64,000 bases of DNA from Trichoplax adhaerens (Eukaryota; Placozoa; Uniplacotomia; Trichoplacea; Trichoplacidae): NCBI RefSeq assembly GCF_000150275.1, contig NW_002060949.1, positions 989,836 through 1,053,835 on the forward strand, given 5' to 3'. The notes below the pieces were generated by a model. That model was not told the origin of the DNA and made no database searches. It was given only the letters and a program-made list of their open reading frames with translations. This document shows positions 52,474 to 64,000 of the stretch, one piece after another; within the stretch, counting starts at the first letter, position 1, and each line of letters opens with the position of its first letter. A program made the position numbers and the translations under genes.

Positions 52474-52929
52474 TTCGCTGGTGGTTCAACTTTATGACGA
52501 TTGGCATTACCATTAAGGGAGATTTGTCGTTGCTATTACAGCTATCCGATCTGCTCATTACCCGCATTAGCCCCAAGAGTAGGAAAACTTTCTACAATCG
52601 ATTGGCAGAAGACTACGCTTATTGAATAAATCGATCTATATAGCACAACGAAAATGACAATCTGAAAATGGTTCTAATTCATTATTGACCGGCCAAAACG
52701 CCAACATAGTCATCAGGAGAAAGGAATTGTTAACATTAGTCTTTTATGCATACGTGCAATACAATACAAATACAATTTGAATTCGTCTTACAAAAATCCT
52801 TTCCACGCGTATTGTGGTGCAACATTTTGCATTACCTCTACAATCAACGTCGGCTACTTAATTGAATAATACTGTACTACCTGCATACTTTCATGTTGCA
52901 GCCATTCTATTGGATTCCTCGATCAAATC
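52474..52929. promoter_or_regulatory. Upstream region of MFSD14
   Basis: Unique, moderately AT-rich sequence between the TACAG cluster region and the proposed MFSD14 start codon. It should contain the MFSD14 promoter. I see no TATA box at a good distance. Confidence 0.35.
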
Positions 52930-55900
52930 ATGGATAATTCGATCCTAGCGGTAAATTGAAAGTAGTTCTAGCCAAATAATCTTGTATTGCCTTTTACGCC
53001 ATAATACACTGGCTATGCTCTACTGTGTTGAACATCTTGCTGTATTGCAATCAATCAAATGACTGTAATGACTCATGTACAGGACTGGAAAGTAGAGTAG
53101 AGTAGAGTACATTACAGTTGGTTTCGTTGTTAATGAAAGTTATTAAACACAGCCAATGATTGTTCATGGACAATTTACAAAGTTGTCAATAATAAATGAA
53201 TCAAGTTCGTCGCTCAACAGCATAAATTATTCCAATAAGTTGATCGAGTTAGGGTTAAATGATCAACATTAACTTTATCTGATATACAGCATAACTACAG
53301 ATCAGTATAATTACAACTTGCCAATGGACTCAACTGGTGATGATAATTCCATAATATTGAAGTATAAATATTATGGAATTATGCTGATTAATTAAACAGC
53401 AACGTTAATCGAATCGTCACTACATCATGAATAACAAATTAACCGGCTGTTGAATACTCTATTTTAATTAACTCAACTGCATGTGAAAGCTATAAACAAC
53501 TGCTCACTAAATATCGTAATAGATTGGATAATCACTTCACTTTGTTGAACTTTCCCATTTGATATTGTAAACAAATTAAAAGATGCAAGTATGTTAATGT
53601 GAAACAGATGACATTACAGATGCGAGCACCATACTTAGTAAAAATGAATAATGTTATGTAGGCGTATATGGCAGATGGATGTACTAATTGTATAATGTGG
53701 ACGATATCGACTACAATCATGTTAACGTAGAACGTTTACAACCATACGGCAATATTATTATGATCGATTATAATGATCAGTCCAATACCTAATATTACAA
53801 GAACTGATTGAGAATCGCGTCAATATTTTAAAAATTATTATGCTTTACTGGTTGGATTATGGAAGTAATCATTTATTTCTATTTTAATTCATTTTTTTTT
53901 TAGGGTATCGATAAACCAAGTGTCTATCATGCTGCCATTATAATATTTTTAGAATTTTTCTCCTGGGGGTTGCTGACATCGCCGTTAATTAAGGTATTTC
54001 TATATAAAAGTCTATGCAAAAGAAGTACAAAAATACAATTATCCCCGATAAATGTAACAAAGCGTCCGTTATAATTCAATCCTTACTCAATCACAGATAG
54101 CATTCAACTTACAGATCATTAGGCGATGAAATGTTACTCTATATGTGTGCATACTATCGTATTAAGATATGTGTATAGTTAGGGAGTATCCTTCTTTCGT
54201 CTTGCACTCGTACAACGTTGAATAACGTGTTTGTACTATACCATGTCAACTCCGTTGTTTGCGACTTTGCATAGAATTAATTTCAAATTGTAATGTTTCT
54301 GTATATGTTTTATTATATCCGTGACATTACCCTATTTTGCAAATAGTTATTAAATTAAATTAATACGTTTATTGCAATTTCTTTTCTTGCATCTCTAATT
54401 TTAGCTACTGGCTGAAACATTTCCTAAATATACATTTCTCATCAATGGAATTATTCAAGGCATCAAGGTATGAAGAAATATTGCAATCTAAGGATTAGCG
54501 TTACTTTTTTGAACGCCGGAACCAATGCCGTACAAAAAATAATCATGGTTTGCGGAGCCGCAATAGATTAGTTTTATAGTAATTGTTTGATCGTTTATTG
54601 TATTTCGCTTACTATAGCATTTTGATTTACTTTCATACCTAGTGTAAAGCGTCCATATCTTGCAGCTTAAATGTTACTATATTACTTTCCCCATACAATC
54701 TGAAACTGCAAATCCACCGTTGCTACTATGTGTTTATAAAATTTTAAAATTATCATAACGTTCTCAACATATAAAAGACTAGTTTATGGAACTCTGAGAA
54801 AGCAAAATTGTTTCTCACGCCTATAATGATAATCTTGATTGCATGAGATCATTATAATTGTTGACACGCTCTCAACTCCATTACAAAAAATGTAACCTAA
54901 AATTGAACGAAAGAAAATTTCTTTGACAACACTGTACTCGTTAATACTACCGTACAATATGAAAGTCTAAGTTGAATAACTTAATGTACGAATAAAAATT
55001 GCAAACGGTCGTCTTTTAGAAATTATTTTAAATAATTTTACAATATACATTTCTAATCTTAATAAATTGTTACTTCATTTTAGGGAATACTATCATTCTT
55101 TAGTTCTCCTCTAATTGGTAGTCTGTCGGATTCAGTAGGGAGGAAACCTTTTTTATTACTAACGGTTTTTTGTACGTGCATCCCAATACCTGTTATGTGG
55201 TTTGATGCGTTGTAAGTAATCATTACTACTAATCGAATTTATTCTCCTAATTTGGTAACTGGAGTACAAATCTTTACTAATCGAATCAGTATTATTTTCG
55301 ACATAAATCAAAAATTATAATTTTTTCTATTCCATTGGTATGCGAACGTAATAGTATATGCTTACAATGACCTTTAAATTATAGGTCTTACTTTGTGGTC
55401 TTTACACTCTCTGGTATGTTCTCTGTAACTTATTCTATTGTATTTGCCTATGTTGCTGATATATCTCCTACTGAAGAAAGGAGCTCTTCATATGGCTTGG
55501 TTAGTAACCTTTCATGATTAAATAATTGCTTTTTCTCAATTTTCTATGCTATATACTGTATAGCAACTTTGATGTTTAATCATATTAACTGGTAACAACA
55601 TTAATTTTAAACATGGAACTGAATAAACGATTATAGAAGCATTTATTGCACGTATTGATGTTTTAACAGGTAGTTAAAATTACTTAAATCAATGGTACTT
55701 TTGTAGGTTTCAGCAACTTTTGCTGCCAGTTTGATTATCAGCCCGGCACTTGGTACCTATATAAGTGATAAATACAGCGACGATGTGGTTGTCTTCATAG
55801 CAACTGCTATCTCTTTCCTAGATGTTTTATTTATATTAGTTATGGTACCGGAATCTCTATCATCGGAACTAACAACTGAAATATCATGGAAGAAGGCTGA

Positions 55901-57192
55901 TCCATTTGCGGTAATCATTACTGTCGATTACGTTGACTACAGTAGAAGTAATTAGCAACTATGAAATATCCATTTTTACATTAGTCCTTGAAGGTCGCTG
56001 CAAAAGATCCTAAACTGTTATTCATGTGCGTTATGGTATTTCTATCGTATTTACCAGAAGCTGGTGAATACTCGTGTATCTTCTTGTACTTACGCCAGGT
56101 AACATTGACTTAATGTATTCGTTAGCTCTAACCTGATATTATACTGAAAATATGATCAACTACTGTTAATATTAGTAAGGCCAGACTTAGCTTCGTTGAT
56201 AATTTAATTATTACCGTAATTCTACTGGTAGGTTATTGGACTTCCTTCTTCACAAGTAGCAATTTTAGTAGGTGTTACCGGTATTATGTCAGTAATAGCC
56301 CAAGTAAGACAAAATTCTTTGCAATATTATACTTTTTATTTACCCCGTTTGTATATTTATTGATCCATTATTATTGCTACATCATTATATATAGACATGG
56401 CTGATGTCGATATTTTCGAATACTTTTGGTATTTACAATACAGTCATAATCGGAATGATATGTCAAATAATCCAATTATTGTTGTATGGCCTGAGTATAC
56501 AGCCCAAGTATGTCATTTTTCTTAATGCATAATATTAATGTTGAAACTTAATGATAACAACTGACTTGATATTAAGTTTCTTTTATGTTTATGTTTGATT
56601 TTTTAAAGACTTATGTGGATAGCTTGCATATTTGCCGCAATATCATCCATAACTTACCCTACTCTAAACGCTATTATTTCTGTAGATGCTGATAAAAGTA
56701 GACAAGGTATTTTTAGTGGTTAATATACAGATAAAATAATTAAAATACTGTATGCATGCTTGAATAACATATAATAAATGTATCCTAAATTAACAGGTGT
56801 GGTACAAGGTATGGTAACTGGTGTTAGAGGTTTATGCAGTGGTTTAGGACCAGCATACTATGGTTTAATTTTCTACGCTTACCATGTTAACATTGCAAGT
56901 CAAGATGTATCACATAATCAGCTTGGACCACACAAGACCCCAAATGTGAATGATACTGTAGTCACCGTACAGGTAATTGCACAAAAAAATTATATTAACA
57001 TTCGTTGCATACGAATATCTTATAATACCGATGTACTGTATAATTGCATGCAATATTAATACTTGCTCTTAACTTTTACAGCCTTCATTACCTGGGCCTC
57101 CGTTCGTATTTAGTACTGTAATGGTGCTAATCGCGTTACTAATGATGGTAAGGCGAGCTGGGAAGAATAGATTAGTGCAAGTTCCTCTCTAA
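52930..57192 (+). CDS. MFSD14: MFSD14/HIAT1 major facilitator superfamily transporter, 12 exons
   Basis: A 12-span membrane carrier of the HIAT1 (hippocampus abundant transcript 1) family; the substrate is not established. Exons: 52930-52950, 53904-53993, 54405-54467, 55084-55211, 55385-55499, 55707-55910, 55985-56098, 56232-56303, 56395-56507, 56609-56706, 56797-56972 and 57082-57192, phases consistent, 434 residues (human MFSD14A 490). Clear matches include PSVYHAAIIIFLEFFSWGLL, the MFS loop GSLSDSVGRKP, FAYVADI, VSATFAASLIISPALG, ISWKKADPFA, LSYLPEAGEYS and GVVQGMVTGVRGLC. The last exon starts with LPGPPFVFS and ends in a short tail, so the long C-terminal extension of vertebrates is missing. 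Exon 1 (seven codons, donor GCG|GTAAAT) is my choice for the missing 5' end because it supplies an ATG in the right phase; it is less certain than the rest. Confidence 0.94.
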
Positions 57193-58682
57193 TACAACTG
57201 ATTCAAATCAATAAACAATGGTGACTAATTTTCTTATGAGTGCCTATCCTTAATGATTATTCTATGTATAAATTCTGTATTAAATTAAGTTACTGTATCA
57301 TGGATACATTAAATTTTATGAGCTGTTTTACGTTAACCACATAGGTATAAAGATATATATTTATTAGCACCACTTGTACTTAGTATTTCTTTTCGAATAT
57401 TAAATTAATTATGGAAAGTTCGTTATTTCTAAAGATGCATATTAACTCTTTCGAAATACTGCTTGTATCCGGAATAAGCTTATTCACCCAACTATAGCTT
57501 GAAATTCTTATTCCTTGTTGATGTAACAATAATGAGCCAAGATGATACCGAAATTTTTTCTATTCGTATATCTCAAAGCATACAATTCATCTCATCAGTA
57601 GAAATAGAGCTATTATAATTACGCGTATGTGCGTTTCTAATCCAGTCATAACCATGATTTGTAGATGTGTTGTTTATACTCTCGTTACCCAGCTTATTAA
57701 GCTGATAAGCAAGCTTTGAAAGAGCTGATTTATTCTATTATTTCTTGTTCCGTTTCTGTAATAAAATGAGAATATCTCATATTTATTTGTATACGATTGA
57801 ATTTCTGATAACTTTAGTTGTTTTTTCATTGCCAATTAATTGCGTACATTTCGTACTGTTGAGTAATAGTTCTAAGGCGCTCCCTAAATGATTTGAACAT
57901 GCATTGCTGATCCTGCATTACATAATGCTATATAGCCATGGCATGTACGAGTATTTATTAATTTTAAACCTTGAAAATCAATCTTAAATTGCTAGATCAT
58001 ATCTTACTTGTTTTAGTTTTATAAATAACGAAATTTAACAATATAAAAGACTCGCAGGTACAGATTTTGTTAGCAATTCTATTCACTAAAATCGTTCTCA
58101 ACATCTTTATATCATTAAGCAACACGTACATTACGTAAGTATTTATGAACACTTTATTAGATGAAAACCTCTGATAGTAATAAGTTAGCACAGTCTAACC
58201 AGGCCTAACCTTATTCTGATTTAACTCTACTGTCAAATTTAATTATATAACTAAATAGATAGATTGCTCAGATGCAATTTTCTTATGATCATTGTTATCT
58301 TACTCATAAAATATTTTGAAACGCTTGTTTATTATGGTTATTGGACGGAATTAATACATTACTTTTTGTCCGTTTCCCTTTGAAGAAGTAACAGCCTATC
58401 TTCAATGCTAAAAGTCAACAAAAGTACCATAGAAAATTGTATTTATTTATTCGAATGAATATTGATGGCAACATATAACAATATTTTGGAAATAATATCA
58501 CTTGCCTAATTATATGGAAGTAAGATACCCATTAATAATCATTGCTTCATTTAGTTGTAGTAAGGAAGCAAAATTGTCATCTAGCAAGTGTTTATTTAGT
58601 TAAATAATTTTCTGGTTTTTAAAGGTAAATGATTGAATCGGTACCGGGTTGTAAATATGCTATCGTCAAGCCACTGGAAAGG
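57193..58682. other. Intergenic, MFSD14 to vitellogenin-like gene
   Basis: About 1.5 kb of AT-rich sequence with the MFSD14 3' untranslated region at its start and the upstream control region of the lipid-carrier gene at its end. Both genes point right. I see no gene, repeat cluster or exon here. Confidence 0.5.
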
Positions 58683-58690
58683 TATAAAAG
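58683..58690 (+). promoter_or_regulatory. TATA box of the vitellogenin-like gene
   Basis: TATAAAAG in GGTATAAAAGTTG. An initiator-like TTCATTAG with its A at 58711 lies 28 bases downstream, the classic spacing, giving a leader of about 72 bases before the ATG at 58783. Confidence 0.75.
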
Positions 58691-58782
58691 TTGACCAATT
58701 ACCTGATTTCATTAGTGTTACTCGTTGAGACTTTCTGATAGAGTAGAAAACACAACGTGAAACAACAAGTTATCCGCTGGTC

Positions 58783-61700
58783 ATGATAAAAGTTATAGCG
58801 TTAATCTTATTGAGCCTTGCAGCTGTTCAAAACGGTGAGAAAAATTCATCAGACAGGAATTACTAAATGTTTAATTCACTAAAACTTTTTGATACTTGTT
58901 AATCTAAATTAAATAAGCGTATATTAAAATCATATGTACTATGCTGATGATAACTTACTATTCATTATCAGCATAATTTATTAACCTAGATTAAATTAGC
59001 GTTAGAACGATTCAAAAATTTATTTTATTACCCCTTACCTGTCTGTCTCAAATCAGCCCTCCATCATTTATTGCATTTACGTATATTTATACCACAAAGA
59101 AGGCATTAGTAAATTAACACTAGTTATTCTTAGGAGCTACGCTTCAGTAGCAAATATAAGCTTATGGTAGCCTCATTCTTCTTGTAAAATATCGTAACAA
59201 ATCATAGACGAAATAGTATCGCATAAATAAAGAAATAACAATGCTATACCTACAATTTATTTAAGTTCAATTTTGATGATTTATAAATGACTAACTATAT
59301 TGCTTAATTATATCTTTACATAAGAAGTTGCTGTTTGTATGTTTTTTCACGATTTATGTAGCTGCTACCACTATCCACAAGGATACCAATATCCTTAAGC
59401 CAGGATACTTGTATTCCTATGAATATGAGGGAGATACAGCTAGTGGTATATACGCAACAAGCGACAAATTCGCTGGATTAATGTTCAAGGCTAAAGCAAA
59501 TATTGGCATTCCTAGCAATAACTTGCGAAAAACTTATCTAAAGGTAAATCTATGTAATAAGCCATATCAATATTAATAGCAATAATAATTATTGTTATCT
59601 TCTTTCATACTATTTTCTATATTAACTTTGTTATTCCATTTGCAATATCGTCTACAGTTTATGCTATTGATCTTGCTGGTCATACGCACATCAATGAAAT
59701 CTTTCTTATTTCTTAATTAATTTATTTATTAAACAATAGCAGGAGTTTACACTCACTGTGGTCCTTATTTAATAAAATATGAATAAATTTAACTTATAAG
59801 TATCGAGATAGTATTGATTTTTAGGGCATTACATTAATTAAATTATGGTAATTTTACTATGAGAATTGATTGTACTAATTATAGCATAACTATCTCTATA
59901 TTACGTTAACCGTATAAATGAATTAAGCTTGTCTTCTATTTCCATAACTGAATATAGTTAGAACGTATGCAAGTCTTCTCCTTTAATGGTACATGGCCGC
60001 AATCAAGTAGCAGTCAGTACCAACCCGTTAAAGTCTCCGACACATTTTTAAAGCATATTCATCAACCGGTCACCTTCGATTATGAAAATGGCCGTGTAGG
60101 CAATATATATGCTCAACGTGATGAAACTGATGAAGCCATTAATATCAAGCGTGGTGTTATAAATTTGTTCCATCTTCCAGGTTTAAAATCTATCCAAAAA
60201 CACCCTCAAATTGTGCGCGATCTTGAGGTAGAAAAATTGCTGTAGCCGTAGTTATCATAAACTAAAGCGAACTTGTCACGATTATTTCTATATGAGTATA
60301 TCAAAAAAATTCATTTTTGTACTAGAGACAAGCAAGTAGTTGTATATAACAATATTCTCAATGCTCATTAAAATAGGAGGGAATTGAAGGCAAATGTGAA
60401 TCAATTTATCATGTTCAAGAGTCTAGTCCTCAAAATTGGATCATCGTTAAAGCAAGAAATATGAATAATTGTTCGTGTTGCCCAAGTCGTCAACGATCTA
60501 TTTGGAATTTACGAAATCAATCTTGTGAAACTCAGGTTTGCTTATTAACTGCGATAGTAAGGATGATCCTCAATGGTATATATTGTTTTTATAACCCTTC
60601 ATACTTTCAATGTCCAGCAGTCTAAATTCTTGAGATCCAATGTTGTCACGAGATATCAATTAAACAGTCAAAACAAACCGCAGTATGATATCGAAGCCGT
60701 AGAAACGGAAGCTAGCCATGTTTTCAGTCCATTCCGTGGAGATAAGGGCAGTGCCATGACAGTAATCAGGTTAATTTTCGGCAATTAGCTTTAACTTAAA
60801 TCAGATTTTAAAGTCATAAATAATCTGAAAATTTATCCAATTTCAACCCTGATGGTAATATAGGCAAAAGCTAAAACGAACAAGTCAGAAACAGCAAAGC
60901 ATTCCATTGCCAGGTAAGAGGGTAAAAAAGGCGATTAGTCATCACCTGTGTTTGTTATGCTTAAAATAGTTAAAAATTAGCCGTGAGCCTTTCAAATTCG
61001 TGAAGGCATGAATCAAAGTTGCACTGAATGATATAGGAAACTTAGTGTCAAGAGGCCCCATCGGTTTTCAATTTTGGCCATTGTCAATCACTGATAATCC
61101 AGCTGAACCAAATCTTAATGCAAAAGAAGAGGTAAAATTTAATGTTAGATAACAAGGAAGATTTGATAGTACCTATTCATTTTATAAGTATATATCGTTA
61201 CCTTCTATTTGAATACTTTTATCACTCAACTAGGCCTTGAAAATGCTAGAAAAGATTGCTGCAAAGTCGGAGAGTGAAGGAACTGATCCAATACCGTACT
61301 ATTTTATTCATTTAATCAATGCATTGAGAGGATTAAGCCAGACAGAATTGCGTAATATATACCAAAATCGTATTAGAAATCCCAAAGAAAGGTAATAATT
61401 ACCATAAAATATCCAATTATGGAAATCTATTTCATCATGAAGAAACTTAGGATATTCACTAGTGGAATGTAATACGATCACACAGTAGTTAAAAGAATGA
61501 AACTAAGATTGTTCATAAAATCGCTGGTGTCAACAAATACCAAATTATCGTTTCTTTTCTACTTTTACGAGCCGTAAAGAGTACATGTAGTGTATCTAGC
61601 ATGCTTGTTCGTTTCATCATGGAGTGATATAGAGGAATAGAATATCCATAAAATTGATTGCAATATCACATATAGCTAACTAGGTACATTATGGATTGCT

Positions 61701-63570
61701 CAAAATCTTTCGTACTTTCTACAACTTAATCTATCACTTGGAATCCACTAGTGGAGATTTTTAAAATAGTTAAACCTTTATGAATAAATTTCATATTCTT
61801 ACTCAAAAAATATCGATACTATAGATAGCTTACGGTCTAGCATGGCCACATAACGAGAACGATTACCTTATCGTAGAAATTAAATTCGCATTTGATAAAA
61901 CTAGTAATAGTCTACTTAAGTTTTGTCGTAGAATTACATATAGATACAATATTGAAAGATGGTAGTAAATTAATTATTTTAGTCGGTTAGCTTCAATCTT
62001 CATACTTTAGTCATAATATACACGTCTATTAAATTTGAAGCTCTATATTATGTTATAAAAATAATACTAATCGCTTTAATCTGTTAATTGAATTTTCCAT
62101 ATTTTTGGCAATAATATGCATTAAATTATAGAACTTATGTCATTCTATAGAATACTACTCTCATTCTTAGTGTCAAATATCTATCTATACTATACGCTAT
62201 CATTTACATTTATATTGATTATTCTAGGCAATGGCTACTTGATGCTTTAACTAGTATCGGTAATTCGGAATCGATGGTTCTTCTTGGCCAATTGATTAGT
62301 AGTAAGATACTTTCTGAAAAGGATGCTCCTCACATTTTTATTCGTATACCAATGGCTCAAAATGTAACAGAACCCATGGTAGAATCGCTTTTAGTAAGTT
62401 CCCAAGCGACCTATACTTTAATGTAGCGATGATCTTTAATAAAAATGGTCTATAATTAACACATTTATAGAATTATTATTAGACTTCACTCAATTTATCA
62501 ATTCTTAAGGAAAATAACATAAATAAACCTAATTTCAACATAGACTGTCTGCAAATTACCTGAAGTCAGGAATAGTATAGCTATGCATCGATCTTGCTGG
62601 TTGGCTTACGGTTCAAGTATTTTCAAGATGTGCAACTCCACGTATAACTGGAAAAATTGTCCCACAAAATATGTCCAAGTCTTGCATACCTCGTTGAATA
62701 AAGTAACTAGCAATAAAGACAAATTATTGTGCTTGAAAGCAATTGGTAATGCTGGTTCACCATCGAGCTTACCTGTTTTAGCTCAAAAAATCAATCAAAC
62801 ATCGCTCAGTCAAGATGAACGAGTGGCTGCCATTTACGCTATGAGAAGAATAGCTATCATAGAGCCTAAAGAGGTTTAAGTATAAAGCCAATATAAATTT
62901 GTATAGCAATTACAATTCACCTTACTTCTATCAAACTGCAATTAAGACTGTTCTTTGTTTACAATATTCATTCCCTAATTATAATCATTTTAACTTAACG
63001 TTCAAAATTGAATTCTAGAACAATTACACTATGGTAGTTAGTGTTATAGCTTCAACTACAGTACTATCGCGATTGCATTTTATAAGTAGCCTTAACAATT
63101 TAACGAAATGTAACAGTGTAGGTTGCAGCACCCGTCTCTGTAGATTTAATTTATTAGGCTGAAATAATATATTTGATATGAATCCCTGATAATATACATT
63201 CTTTTTTTCTGTTATCATCACTTTTTATAGCAAAACTAAAGTAGCGAATATTAAATGTTGTCCAATGAATGGATATATTCCATTCAATCATGATCACAAT
63301 CTTAGATTGCTAAGTCAGTAATAGTGATCAAGATCATTTTAAATAATATTAGGTTATCTCGACTCTTTTACCGATCCATCTCAGCCATAGCGAAAATACG
63401 GAAATCCGAATTGCTTCTGTTGTTGTCATCTTTGATACTAAACCTAGTTTAGCAGTCTTGGAATTAGTTGCTGATGGTGTTCGAAAGGAAATGGATCAAC
63501 AAGTAGCTAGCTTTGTATATTCTCATCTAGTTGCCGTCTCAAGCAACAAATTGAAATGTTCACAAGAACT
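58783..63570 (+). CDS. Vitellogenin-like large lipid transfer protein, 5' part
   Basis: A secreted yolk or lipid carrier of the large lipid transfer protein family (vitellogenin, apolipophorin/apoB, MTP). Eleven exons are visible: 58783-58834, 59362-59543, 59958-60227, 60377-60535, 60618-60769, 60864-60913, 61037-61131, 61234-61391, 62228-62393, 62544-62873 and 63353-63570. Phases agree, 610 codons so far, and the last donor (CT|GTAAGT) shows that the gene continues past the right edge. Exon 1 is a signal peptide. Diagnostic blocks of the N-terminal lipovitellin domain follow: FDYENGRVGNIYA and INIKRGVINLFHL, EGIEGKCESIYHV with a Cys-rich segment (CSCCPS), HVFSPFRGDKGSA, then helical repeats (DALTSIGNSESMVLL, LKAIGNAGSPSSLPVL, NTEIRIASVVVIF, QQVASFVYSHL). 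Vitellogenin is the best fit over apoB or MTP, but the C-terminal von Willebrand domain that would settle it is not in the window. Confidence 0.9.
61392..62227. other. Vitellogenin-like gene intron 8
   Basis: An 836-base AT-rich intron, the longest in the visible part of the gene. I see nothing coding in it. The remaining tail of the window, 63571-64000, is the start of the next intron. Confidence 0.6.
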
Positions 63571-64000
63571 GTAAGTTCTTAATAATTAATAAGTGTATAG
63601 CTTTTAGTATTTTATGTCAAAGAATTTCATCTAAATTTCCTGGAATTGATCATAAAATTGAATAATTTGATAAAATTAATTGAATCTAAATTATAGTTAA
63701 TCTATCGAGTACGGTAATTTTTCTGATATCATATATTAAGTACTACCATCATGAGGTATAATGATTAAAAGTAAACATTTGATAAATATATAGGTATTTA
63801 CTATAGGTTATTTATGATTCTACTCGTCTGCCAAGTAATATGTTTAATTCCCTTACTATTGTACCCTCCGTAGTCCCACTTGTTCGCCCCTACCACTAAC
63901 CTAAACTTTTATTAAAGATGTCAGCAAAATACGATAAATAATATTATAACTACAATTATATCGTTAATTTAGCTCTTTAGTCTCTATAAATTTTCATTTA

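Noticed and set aside
53096-53112. Short AGAGT-type pentamer run
   Set aside because: Only about three copies. It is a different pentamer from the TACAG family and is too short to treat as a repeat feature.

Overview
The window is animal (metazoan) nuclear DNA. It is visibly AT-rich, and almost every conserved gene is split into short exons with GT-AG introns, often in 70-300 bp pieces that a plain ORF view misses. By splicing exons by eye (checking phase and protein similarity) I recover nine conserved genes. The gene set (Wntless, RNF180, an activin/myostatin-type TGF-beta ligand, a vitellogenin-like lipid carrier), human-like exon-by-exon conservation and small intergenic distances suggest an early-branching animal. 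A placozoan such as Trichoplax is my best guess; this is inference, not something the sequence proves.

Layout. 1-3590: 5' end of Wntless (WLS, minus strand, running off the left edge). 6395-7478: NDUFA7, a complex I subunit (minus). 8802-11759: TMEM59 (plus). 12552-14232: ATPAF1, an F1-ATPase assembly factor (minus). 15259-16383: RNF180, a membrane RING E3 ligase (plus, single exon). 16384-36941: about 20 kb in which I find no convincing gene. 36942-41352: a TGF-beta superfamily ligand with one 3.15 kb intron (plus). 44873-51106: HECTD3, a 21-exon HECT ubiquitin ligase (minus). 51136-52473: an uncertain small gene or long 5' region of HECTD3. 52930-57192: MFSD14/HIAT1-type transporter (plus, 12 exons). 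58783-63570 and beyond: vitellogenin-like large lipid transfer protein (plus, 11 exons visible, running off the right edge).

The most striking non-coding signal is a pentamer, TACAG/CTGTA, repeated in both orientations so that it forms dense nested palindromes (ACTGTACAGT, CAGTACTG). The dense clusters lie at 8422-8742, 14448-14692 and 51282-52240. Each sits between two divergently transcribed conserved genes: NDUFA7/TMEM59, ATPAF1/RNF180 and HECTD3/MFSD14. The two genes expected to be tissue- or stage-specific (TGF-beta and vitellogenin) lack such clusters and instead have good TATA boxes. This contrast, the isolation of the TGF-beta gene in a large gene-free region, and the absence of a furin site in its precursor are the main points for follow-up. 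The genes do not form one pathway: they are housekeeping mitochondrial and ubiquitin genes mixed with two secreted-signal genes (Wntless, TGF-beta) and a yolk/lipid carrier.
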